A stretch of DNA of 64,000 nucleotides from NCBI GenBank assembly GCA_964059195.1, contig CAXKWD010000001.1, forward strand, positions 160,382,532-160,446,531, written 5' to 3'. This DNA comes from Ectobius pallidus. Taxonomy: Eukaryota > Arthropoda > Insecta > Blattodea > Ectobiidae. The notes under the pieces are model-generated. The model had not been told where the DNA came from. It ran no database searches and was given only the letters and a program-made list of their open reading frames with translations. Shown here piece by piece: positions 52,607 through 61,384 of this stretch. A program made the position numbers and the translations under genes. The stretch's first letter is position 1; each line of letters opens with the position of its first letter.

Positions 52607-54277
52607 CTAGAAAGTAAGAAATGACGATTTTCTGCTATATTTCGCCTGTGGAGCATCCCTCTTGATGGTCCAACAATAATCGGCCAGCATATTAGTATTC
52701 CATTTGCCTTGATATCTCTTTTCTATAGCTGAAATCTCCTGATGAAAGCGTTCCCCGTGCTCATCGCTCACTGCGCCAAGATTTTCCGGGAAGAAATCTA
52801 GGTGCGAGTGCAGGAAGTGAATTTTTAAGGACATATTACAGCCCAAATTTTTATAAGATGTTATAAGATCATTGACAATATCACGGTAATTTTCCGCCTT
52901 TCGATTTCCCAAAAAACTGTCAGTTACTTTTTTTAATGCTTGCCAAGCTGCTTTCTCCAGTGGATTCAATAGTTCCTCAAACTTCTCATCATGCATTAGT
53001 GATCGTATTTGTGGACCCACAAATATCCCTTCTCTAATTTTCGCTTCACTAATTTTAGGAAACTTCTGTTTTAAGTACATGAAACCAGGAGTATTGCCCA
53101 TGGCTTTCACGAAATTCTTCATCAATCCTAGTTTGATATGTAAGGGAGGTAGATACACATTTTTAGGATTACACAATGCGTCATGTTTCACATTTTTCTG
53201 TCCAGGAATGAATGATTCGCGTTTAGGCCATTCTTTTCTGATGTAATGGTTTTTTCTTTCCCTACTATCCCAAAGACACAAAAAGCAACAGTACTTTGTG
53301 TAACCAAGCTGCAGACCAAGAATAAGCGCAATTACCTTCAAATCACCACAAATATTCCATTCATACACTGCATATTGAAGCTTTGCCAATATAAATTGAA
53401 AGTTTTCATATGTTTCTTTCATACTAGCAGAGTGAGCCACAGGTATTGATGGGAATTTATTTCCATTATGCAGAAGCACTGCTTTTAAACTTGCTTTGGA
53501 GGAATCAATGAACAAGCTCCATTCTGTTGGGTTATGTTCAATACCAAATGTCTCCATAAGAGAAGAAATGTCATTACAAAACACTAAGCCATTTTCTTCA
53601 GAAAAATAGCCTTTAAATTGAGAATGACGACTACGATAAGTACATATCTTTGTATTCTTTTGAAGAAGATTCCATCCTTTTAGCCGGGAACCAAGCATTT
53701 CAGACTGGTTTTTGGATAATTTTAAATCTCGTATGAGATCGTTAAGATCTTCTTGAGTCAATAAATGAGGCTCAGATGAACAGCTTTGTTCAAAAGTTGT
53801 ATCACCAAAATCTGTTTCTTCTTCTTCCTTACTTCCATCAGAATCTGAGCTCTCTTCATCTAATGTCACATGTTCTGGAGGCTTTGGTATGGGCAATTCT
53901 TCGCTGTGTGGAACTGGTCTCATTGCAGATTGCAAGTCAGGGTACACCACTGTATGTTTTGATTTTGACGTAATCCCTTTAATGTTTGTTAAGCAGAAAT
54001 AACAGTCAGAGGAGTGATCTTTGGGTTCCCTCCAAATCATAGGGATAGCAAATGGCATGTGGCGTGTGCCATTCTTCCATGCAGTGAGAAGCCTACTACA
54101 CGATAAACAACAGATATGTGGGGCCCAGGTCCTTGTTTGGTCCCCCACTTTACACCCAAAATAAAGTTCATAACACTTTTTTACTAATGGAGTAAGGTTT
54201 CGCCTTTGGGACTTGAGCGTCACTTCACCACATATATAACAAAAGTTGTTAGGATGATTTAAACAAGCTCTAGGCAT
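52607..54277 (-). CDS. 556-aa putative transposase-like protein of an unclassified family
   Basis: This is an intact, intronless 557-codon frame, by far the longest in the window. The start is the first Met, with A at -3 (ACAAAATGC). The N-terminus is Cys-rich: C13xxC16, C35, C42, C57xxC60, C92xxC95, probably zinc-binding. An acidic linker (about residues 138-158) follows. The central part has FIDSSK (D258), then ICGDLK (D312), followed 18-22 residues later by CCFLC (C331, C334), then PPLHIKLG (H380). The C-terminal part has KIHFLHSHLDFFPENLG and SDEHGERFHQE (E506, E509, H512). Asp, then Asp plus CxxC, then a late Glu is the order seen in several DDE transposases, CACTA types included. That reading is inference. 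I recall similar intronless unnamed proteins in other arthropod genomes. It sits inside inverted repeats, which supports a mobile-element function. Confidence 0.85.
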   Translation of the reverse strand: MPRACLNHPNNFCYICGEVTLKSQRRNLTPLVKKCYELYFGCKVGDQTRTWAPHICCLSCSRLLTAWKNGTRHMPFAIPMIWREPKDHSSDCYFCLTNIKGITSKSKHTVVYPDLQSAMRPVPHSEELPIPKPPEHVTLDEESSDSDGSKEEEETDFGDTTFEQSCSSEPHLLTQEDLNDLIRDLKLSKNQSEMLGSRLKGWNLLQKNTKICTYRSRHSQFKGYFSEENGLVFCNDISSLMETFGIEHNPTEWSLFIDSSKASLKAVLLHNGNKFPSIPVAHSASMKETYENFQFILAKLQYAVYEWNICGDLKVIALILGLQLGYTKYCCFLCLWDSRERKNHYIRKEWPKRESFIPGQKNVKHDALCNPKNVYLPPLHIKLGLMKNFVKAMGNTPGFMYLKQKFPKISEAKIREGIFVGPQIRSLMHDEKFEELLNPLEKAAWQALKKVTDSFLGNRKAENYRDIVNDLITSYKNLGCNMSLKIHFLHSHLDFFPENLGAVSDEHGERFHQEISAIEKRYQGKWNTNMLADYCWTIKRDAPQAKYSRKSSFLTF

Positions 54278-54395
54278 TTTGTAACTAACAACAAATTAAA
54301 AGAAATAAATTTGTAAATATGTAATATACAATATACAATAATCCAGACACAATGCACTCACAATTACGTGTTTACTGGTTCACTGCTCTCTCACA

Positions 54396-54400
54396 ACTGA
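54396..54400 (-). promoter_or_regulatory. possible arthropod initiator (TCAGT) for the transposon gene
   Basis: On the minus strand TCAGT lies about 119 bases upstream of the ATG, inside the element. TCAGT is the arthropod initiator consensus. No TATA box is evident at the expected distance. Short motif, so low confidence. Confidence 0.25.
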
Positions 54401-54614
54401 CATCGTTGTAATGAATGCATGCATGATCATGTTTGTGCCTGTCTGTACAGTCTGAACTTGCACAACAGTAGCAATGGTACCATTTGAGTTAGCTCATTTG
54501 GTTCCATCACATTTACAATGCTCTAGGAGTTTTTATTTTACAATGGACAAATGGCCGTTTATTAAAATAATATATTTAAATCCATTAATTGAAATTGAAA
54601 TAAAAAAAAACTGT

Positions 54615-54715
54615 GGGTGATGGAGAAATTCCGAATACATATTTGAAAACATGATAAAAAACTGCATTAAGTACAACTATTGATACTCATGAGACAAAAA
54701 TCATGTTGACCAGTG
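54615..54715 (-). repeat. right terminal inverted repeat
   Basis: About 101 bp, reading inward CACTGGTCAACATGATTTTT. It lies upstream of the gene and pairs with 52405-52516. Confidence 0.85.
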
Positions 54716-54718
54716 TAA

Positions 54719-55125
54719 TCTGTGTAGTAAAATGAACTACGAAATTGAACTAAGACACAAAAAAAGTAATGATTTAAATATGGTGGTTGATTATATTAGG
54801 CATCGAATTTGTGGTTGAGTCTTTATTAACCAGTTGGAAACTCTAATTTATAAATAACGCTTTCTTTGGTTCGATATCTCAGAACGAATTGACTAAAAAA
54901 TAACATTTAGGAATATTACATAATCTACTAGCCTTCTGCATTAAATTTCGTCATGTATACAGCAGCTCATTGCTTGTTCTACAGACATCGAAATCTATGG
55001 ATTATATGGAGTTACAATAGTCTAATTATGGTAATTGCATTCTGTCAATATGACAATTATGTTTGCCTATGAGATCAACTATATTCATCCTTTGGCCCAA
55101 TGAAGCTAAATCCTCGTACCTAGAG
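54719..55125. other. no recognised gene
   Basis: AT-rich unassigned DNA between the transposon and the mariner remnant. Confidence 0.45.
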
Positions 55126-55129
55126 ATTT

Positions 55130-55298
55130 TGCAAATTATACACTGTCTAAAGTAACTTTTCAGAATGTCGACCCCCATGTTCACGACAAACTTCAAGCGA
55201 CGCCTCATGGACTGTTGCACATCGTCAGCGGCTGTTACAATCCTAGCAACCAGGTCCATATTAGTTTCGACAGGAGTTACATACACCAGGCCCTTCAT
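55130..55298 (-). pseudogene. Tc1/mariner-like transposase C-terminus (minus copy)
   Basis: The frame reads FFWGHMKGLVYVTPVETN, then MDLVARIVTAADDVQQSMRR, then RLKFVVNMGVDILKSYF. This is the region after the last catalytic residue in Tc1-like transposases (normally ...FFLWG.LK..VY.TPV....L..RI..A......). It starts abruptly at the WGHMKG codons. An internal stretch is shorter than in the opposite copy. Fragment only. Confidence 0.78.
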
Positions 55299-55305
55299 GT
55301 GACCC

Positions 55306-55462
55306 CAGAAGAAATGAAGATCCTAGTGTACGTGACTCCTATCGAAAATAATGTGGACCTGTTGTAACTCCATTTACAGCCGCTGACGATGTGCGCCAAT
55401 CTCCTGGGAGCGAGCGTGTGCGACGGTCCATGATGAGTCGATGTGAAGTTTGGCGTGATCAT
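55306..55462 (+). pseudogene. Tc1/mariner-like transposase C-terminus (plus copy, head-to-head)
   Basis: The plus strand repeats the same coding segment in the opposite direction: MKILVYVTPIENNVDL, then, after a stop and frame change, AADDVRQSPG, SERVRRSMMSRCEV and a RDHGR-like end. It keeps the SPG.ERVR segment missing in the minus copy, so the two are independent in detail. The two copies meet at about 55300-55311. Confidence 0.75.
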
Positions 55463-55465
55463 GGA

Positions 55466-55469
55466 AGAG

Positions 55470-55502
<33 letters not shown>
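55466..55502. repeat. (AT)n-(GT)n microsatellite
   Basis: About ten AT units followed by seven GT units, directly after the plus-strand mariner fragment. Confidence 0.95.
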
Positions 55503-58500
55503 GGTTAAATATTTTTTGGGGGATATGACAAAGATTGACGTCGACTGTTATAACTTTTACTGCCACGTTACATGAAGAAAAATCTTCATATGATTTTCTC
55601 GCAAACACCCCTAACTAAATTTGTATGCCAGGCAATTATACTATTAACAAAACCAATTTCATTGTTAGCTCTTCGTGAATTTATTCAATATGTGGTTTTC
55701 TTTAGTGTCTCGGATTTATGTGATTAGTGATTACTCAAGGGGAAAAAAAACAGATTGGCCTACAATATTCCTATAGATCAAAGTTCAGTTAGTTCTTTCG
55801 GGGCTGAAAAGTTGGGCTGCACGTGGGAAGCCTGTATTATCACATGGAATAATTTTATTCAGTTCGCTCAATCCGGCTAAGCTTTGATTCTAGTAGACCT
55901 ACACGAAATAAGATCATTGGTAGAATACCTTTATAAATTTAGTGTACGTTATTTTAGTCTAATTTTTAGGCTATTCATTTTTTTATAATAAATATTTTCC
56001 TGTACTTTTTTTACTATCTTGAACGCATATAAATTCGCAACGTAATTATAAGAATCACTCGTATATAAAGGAAGTGTCTGTCTAGGGCATTAATTAGGAC
56101 TGTCAATAGGTTAAATGATTTCCTGTTACTTCTAAACAGGAAATTGCGAAGATGATTTTCAGTACACCACAGAGCAAGTATTCGTTTAAAAGCCTTTCTG
56201 GAGGGAGTTCTCAATACAGTCTTTGGTTGAATATACTGTAATGTAATAATAATGTAGTATAGGAACGTTATTATAAAACAATTTTCTGAATCATTTAGCA
56301 ATGTTAATCTCGCAAAGAGATAAGTTCAAGCTTACTGACGTGTTAGGGTATCTGTCTGACCTTTCTTTGTGCGTGTGGTGTCTGCCGAACACTGGGGGCC
56401 ACCATGCGGATCTCTTTGAGTTTCCATGCGATTAGTTTTGTGGTAAATGCGGAGAAGCCAGTGTGTAACAATCGGATGATCCCAGATATTGTAATTTCTA
56501 GTCTCTAGCTTCTCATAATATACGGGCAAAAAAGAACGCTAGTCAAATATACCATCATTTTCAAAGTTTCACTAATTATCAATTTGTGAAATACTATTAA
56601 TGTATTACTATGATTAAAAAGTAAAATGTACCGGACTTACTCAAATTAATTTTTAAATTATTTTTAAAACCTATAATTCTACTGTCAGAAATATGTAACT
56701 GATGTACATACCGAACGAAGACAAGAAAAATGATTTTATTCGAATCCTCAAGGTCTTATAACAATGGACCCGACTACATACTTTCTTCTCAAAATTTATC
56801 ATCAAAATAAGTATTATTTCGTTAATTTCTGTAATATTTCTGTTGCAATAACTTTTTAGTAGCGATAATTATGTAGTAGTGCTTTTTATTTTGATTAATT
56901 TTAAAAATATAGCCGTTAACAGAAAAATACATAGATTACAAATAAATTAAGAGAAAACTTATGCACTAATTTCAATCATAGCCATCCTTAGGATTTTACT
57001 TTCAAATAGACGTATAGCGAAGAAGTAGACTGTTCAAAACGCTTACGGATAAATTCATCAGCTCAAGTGGGAATTAGGCCCTAACAGCCACTAACGGTCC
57101 GCAATTCGCAAAAAATGTAGGCCCTACATGTATGAAGGAAAGATTTTGATTTTTGCTATTTGAACTGTAAAACACTTATTTTCTGATTAGGTCGTAGGCC
57201 TACATGTTTAACAGTTTTCCCCTTCTCTTCGAACAGATATAATAGTTTTATTCAAAATATATGAAATCTAACTTTATTACTTTCATCATTAGTTTAGTTC
57301 TCATATGGATGTCATATGAAAAGAATTCAGAATCGTCATATTATGAGACTCTCACTGAACTCTAAATGAATAGTCAGATCCGCACACTGGTTTGAACAAT
57401 AACAAACGGGGATTCGGCTATTGTGCCATGTGGGCTTGGTTCTAGATAAGGTACAGCCTTCCCCTAAGAAGCAATCCATCATCATCTTTCCAGACTTCTC
57501 GACACCCCGCTCGGATCTCTCGAAAAAAAGTCCCTCCTGGAAGAACGCCTTTGTTCTATATCTTATTAGAATTTATGATAAATTTACTTTGACTTAACGG
57601 GGCTAAAAATTAGAGACACACTGACTTTCTTTTTATCATTGTAGAAGGATCTCTACTATGTCCAGAGAAAAGAATATATAGGGCAGGATGCTTCACATCC
57701 ACTTTAGGAGAAAAATCTAGAAATGTATTTAATATAGTTAATTACAGATTTATTCTTATTAGTTAAGCATTTCCTCTACTATGTCCCGAGAAGAGAATAT
57801 AGGGCAGGATGCTTTATATCCACTTGTTCAGTTATGTTGAGATCTTCTTTCTAGTTGTTGATGTTTTTATAAGAGCCTTAATACGAAATGTTTACTGTAT
57901 TTCACCCGTTTTCAGGGGGCCTTGTGTTTATTTTCCCTTTTTGCTGATCATGCATTTAGTTTCGCTTCTCCTCGTTATTTTAAAGACAATTGAACTTCAC
58001 TACAATATGTATTTATATCTCTAGCGTTCCATTTTTACTCTGGTTAATTTCAATACTATAAATTTACGTTTTCATAATATTTTAAATTCAATTACTATTT
58101 ATTATGTTCATTTAATTTATTTGATTTTCTTATAATTCTTTAGTCGCTGCTGTCTTCATTTAATCAATATAATTGAGGTTTTGACTCTCCTCATTTTTCT
58201 TGGCCTATCAGAGCATTTTTGAGAGTATTGTTAGCTTTCTTCTTTTCTTTTCTTGTTCAAACATTCTTCTTGGTTCGTCGCCATCTTCAATACGTCTAGC
58301 AATTGCCTTTACAGTTTCTATTGGCAATTTATTGGGTCATTTCACCCAATTTATTATTATATTCAGAAGCCAATGCTTCTTAACTTGATTTTTAATGCTA
58401 TCATGCATTTTTCCTCATTGAAGGAATATTTCTAACAAGATTTTCAAGCATACTTGTGTCGACGCTATTTGTTCCAGAGGGATTATCTTTTCCTGGTTTA

Positions 58501-58838
58501 ATTGGACTTCAAGAATAGTGATATGAATAATTACAAGCTTGAAGATTATTACTTATTAAAACTGTAAGTCAATTATTTCAATAATAACGAATTGCTTAAT
58601 ATAGCTTGTTATTTAGCCATTGCGACGACATTTGCAGTGATTTTATTAATCAGTGGCCAACGTTAAATGCAAGTGATATATATTTTAGCTAGCAGCAGCT
58701 ACTATCTAAGAAATCATTTATGTCTATTGTTCAATAATATGAAGATTATTTATACGCTTCAAGTTCTGACAGAAGTGTCAGTGGTCCTCCTCATTCACCA
58801 GAGTTAAATAAACGCCATGTCTTCGCATCGCTACCAAG
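55503..58838. other. no recognised gene; short direct repeat
   Basis: A roughly 50-bp block (CTCTACTATGTCC, then AGGGCAGGATGCTT) occurs at about 57651-57703 and again at 57774-57824, 123 bp apart. The rest is AT-rich with no supported gene. A TAGGCCTA palindrome lies at 57195-57202. Confidence 0.5.
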
Positions 58839-58880
58839 GCCGGGCGCAAGTTGAGACGCAGTTTGGTGAGGTGAGGTGAC
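58839..58880 (+). repeat. left 42-bp inverted repeat
   Basis: Exact reverse complement of 61343-61384, and near-exact reverse complement of the block at about 61149-61192 in the upstream tandem copy. Confidence 0.92.
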
Positions 58881-58982
58881 GCAGAGTGACGCCGGGAAGC
58901 AGGATTCAATCAAATGCGCGCAGGGAGAGCGATAGTTGGGAAGCAGTTCTATCACTACTGCATGTTTACGAGACAGTGAGCA

Positions 58983-59219
58983 ATGTGCGCGATGGCTGCC
59001 ATGTACATAGAATCATTACTAAGTTCAGAATCAGAGTCAGATAAACTCGAAGAACAAGTAATTTCAACATTACACGAAAAGCTTCCAAAAAGTAATTATT
59101 TAAAGAAAAGAAAGACACACGGAGAATTCATCCTTAAGGACGAATTCGACATCGCAAGGATGTTAATGGTGCATATAAATATTTCGACTGCTAGTACGAT
59201 ATTTGTTGTATGTTTTTAA
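58983..59219 (+). CDS. short ORF or first exon, possible Harbinger-type transposase N-terminus
   Basis: 78 codons. An acidic/Ser start (LLSSESESDKLEEQ) is followed by a basic stretch KKRKTHGEFILKDEF. A '.R..(H/Y)GE(Y/F)...' segment after an acidic start is seen in N-termini of HARBI1-like proteins, and its position next to the left inverted repeat fits. The last part (after about residue 62) turns hydrophobic and may be read-through into an intron. No catalytic residues are present. The local GC content is higher than in the following AT-rich DNA. Confidence 0.35.
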   Translation: MCAMAAMYIESLLSSESESDKLEEQVISTLHEKLPKSNYLKKRKTHGEFILKDEFDIARMLMVHINISTASTIFVVCF

Positions 59220-60015
59220 ATTTATTTACTATGTAACGCATCGCTTTTAGCCCACTATTTTGTATCAAAACACTGCATAACTTCTGTTTACACACCCAAA
59301 ATTGTCCTTTATAAACTTTAAAGTTTCGAATAACTTTCGAAATCAGGGATTGAGCTACCGTTATACAAGAAGCATCGGTTTTACCTAAAGCGGTAATAAG
59401 TTTTTCTTTGTGTCTTCAACGAGACTGTATTCAGTACGATGACTCATCGCAACTCCATGCCACATCAACCTAACTTAGTTCCAATCATAAGGTGCCTCGG
59501 ATCCTATGTCTCATAATAATGACGATATAAAAATTCATCTTTCAGACATAATACATACATACTTTTTAATAAATGTAATAACTTACGTTGTCTAATGTTT
59601 CTTATTTTGTAACGTCACTGTAACACCATTTCTTTTCTCAAGCATTGAAATTTCAATTAAAATTACTTTTCAAATTCCGGTTTAGATAATAAGTTTCTTT
59701 AAGGAAAGGTTTAAACCCCAACTCTGAACGGAAAATCGTGAAAAAGTTAATCATGATAAAGTGATAGAACTAATTGGTAGTTCGTAGTAAATAAAATCAT
59801 TCTGAGATAATGTATCATTTCAAATCGTCTGTTCCTTAACATGGAGAAATGTATTTATTTTACTGTACATAATTATAAAACCTTTATAAACGTAGAAAAT
59901 ACATTTCAAGAATATGTCTTCATTTTATTTTTACTTACAAATCTGAAACTTCCCAACTAATTAATTCTTGTCATGCATTATTACAGTTCATACTAGTTAT
60001 GACATATATCTGTTT
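59220..60015. other. element interior, nothing recognised
   Basis: AT-rich DNA without a transposase catalytic region in any frame that I could read. This is the reason for calling the element defective. Confidence 0.4.
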
Positions 60016-60016
60016 A

Positions 60017-60017
<1 letters not shown>

Positions 60018-60060
<43 letters not shown>
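60018..60060. repeat. (AT)n microsatellite
   Basis: About 21 AT units. Open frames on both strands run through it and are meaningless. Confidence 0.95.
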
Positions 60061-60062
<2 letters not shown>

Positions 60063-60539
60063 TCGCAGGAAGTCTACTGTATATAAAATGTTTTCTAAAA
60101 CAGATAAAGGGTACAGTGGTAAACGGAAAACGGCAGTGGTAAAAAAGAGGCATTTATAGAACACATTGTATAGAAATTAGTGCAAGAAACGCTTTTGATT
60201 GAAAAGACCATAAAAACAAACTGATAAACAATAAATATGATGAGTTGAAAAGAAGAGCGGACATCAATATTTCACCTCTACAACTGCATGGAATACGATC
60301 CTTTATATAATTTATTTTACCTATAATATTGCCGCTTTATCCCTAAACTAATTCCAACATTACAAATTTACTAGAAGGCATTACTACCTCAAAGTCAAAT
60401 AACACGGACTACAACCGATTTCCCTTTTACCCTCATAATAACAATAACATTTAGGAATTGATGCTAATAAGTACTATATATTTTAATTCTCATTATATTT
60501 TGTAATAACTAAGAATGTATTTGTTTAGACTTTCATCTT

Positions 60540-60805
60540 TTTTATTTATTTTATTTTATTTCTTTCATCTTTTTATTTTAGTCATTTGTATTACATATTC
60601 ATATTATTCAAGTACTTATGTTCGAATTTTTTTATTTGTATTTAATGTACGTTTCTTGTATTCATGTATATCAGTTCTTCTTTAATTTATAATATATTAA
60701 TCATTATTATTATTATAATTATGTATTTCATGTTTTTGCCCTGGCTGAGTGGTAGAGAAGGCCTTATGGCCTTAACTCCGCCAGGTTAAATAAATAAATA
60801 AATAA
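60540..60805 (+). repeat. LINE 3' tail nested in the 2.5-kb element
   Basis: A T-rich untranslated stretch is followed by CTGAGTGGTAGAGAAGGCCT, TATGGCCTTAACTCCGCCAG and (TAAA)n at about 60786-60803. It is the same tail block as in the minus-strand LINE end at 27885-27965. The left boundary is approximate. Confidence 0.55.
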
Positions 60806-60843
60806 TTAATCTTGTTTACGTAAACAAAATTATAAAAACTTAC

Positions 60844-60976
60844 CACATTTCAATCCAATTTCCTTAGAAATTTCGTCCGAAATCTGCAATTTTAATTTTG
60901 CTTTCAAGTAATCAACATGGGACGTGTCATATAAAATCTTTCTTGCTCGCACTGCTTCGATTAATTTCTCCTCCAT
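60844..60976 (-). CDS. first exon of a MADF-domain protein
   Basis: On the minus strand an ATG opens MEEKLIEAVRARKILYD, followed by SHVDYLKAKLKLQISDEISK, then EIGLKC, and a consensus donor TGTG|GTAAGT. The 'LI.AV..R..LYD.SH.DY.......W.EI..E.G' layout is the first half of a MADF DNA-binding domain; here the Trp is replaced. Length is 133 bp, ending after one base of a codon. The second half (normally V...W..LRD.Y.R) should be in a downstream exon, which I could not find, perhaps because the intron was invaded by a LINE tail and an AT repeat. Partner genes of this kind accompany PIF/Harbinger transposases. Confidence 0.65.
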
Positions 60977-61000
60977 GGTGGACAAACACAACTTTTCACG

Positions 61001-61384
61001 CGCAGGTCGTAGTCACTAGTGAAAAACTGTGGTACGATCACAAACCTTCGCAGCTCACAGACGCGATGCAATTGCGTCACCTCAGCCTGCGTGCGAACAT
61101 TCGCTGTTGTATTTATTTCTGTGTTTCACAAAAATTCACGGTGAGTCACTTCACCTCACCTCACCAAACTGCGTCTCAACTTGCGCTCAGCCCGCGCAGG
61201 TCGTAGTCACTAGTGAGAAATTTAGCATGGTCACAGACCTTCGCAGCTCACGGACGCGCTGAAACTGAGTCACCTCACCCTGCGTGCGAACATTCGCTGT
61301 TGTATTTATTTCTGTGTTTCACAAAATTCGCGGTGAGTCACTTCACCTCACCTCACCAAACTGCGTCTCAACTTGCGCCCGGCC
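61001..61384. repeat. 194-bp tandem duplication ending at the right inverted repeat
   Basis: 61001-61194 and 61195-61384 are near-identical copies, both starting CGCAGGTCGTAGTCACTAGT and both containing TTCGCTGTTGTATTTATTTC and the CACCTCACCTCACCAAACTG part of the inverted repeat. Several substitutions separate them (for example GCGCTCAGCC against GCGCCCGGCC), so the duplication is not brand new. Confidence 0.92.

Larger units (their letters stand above)
52402..54718 (-). mobile_element. apparently intact DNA transposon, CACTGG ends, TAA target duplication
   Basis: The body is 52405-54715 (2311 bp). The left inverted repeat (52405-52516) and right inverted repeat (54615-54715) both start CACTGG and agree at 11 of the first 12 bases. 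After an 11-bp indel they align without gaps for 86 columns with 58 matches by my count. The best inner block is TTTCTCCATCAC. Outside the ends lie matching TAA triplets (52402-52404 and 54716-54718). A single uninterrupted gene on the minus strand fills most of the interior. The ends and 3-bp duplication fit the CACTA/CMC group best; PIF/Harbinger also makes 3-bp TAA/TTA duplications but has different ends. Superfamily membership is inference. Confidence 0.82.
58839..61384. mobile_element. 2.5-kb element with perfect 42-bp inverted repeats, PIF/Harbinger-like
   Basis: 58839-58880 and 61343-61384 are exact reverse complements over 42 bp, starting GGCCGGGCGCAAGTTGAGAC. Inside, a short plus-strand ORF begins 103 bp from the left repeat boundary. 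A MADF-type first exon on the minus strand begins 367 bp inside the right repeat, so the two face each other. A transposase gene plus a MADF/Myb-like gene is the arrangement of PIF/Harbinger elements. No full transposase was found between them, so this copy is probably internally deleted or replaced. No target-site duplication was found next to the 42-bp repeats, so the true ends may lie slightly outside. Confidence 0.65.

Noticed and set aside
52234..52624. Open frames of 120 and 105 codons on opposite strands downstream of the 556-aa gene
   Set aside because: Both cross the left inverted repeat of the transposon, overlap each other, and carry no family motif. AT-rich composition explains them.
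53246..53973. Plus-strand open frames inside the transposon gene
   Set aside because: Antisense shadows of the 556-codon frame.
59968..60159. Open frames on both strands coding (Ile-Tyr)n
   Set aside because: They are translations of an (AT)n microsatellite.
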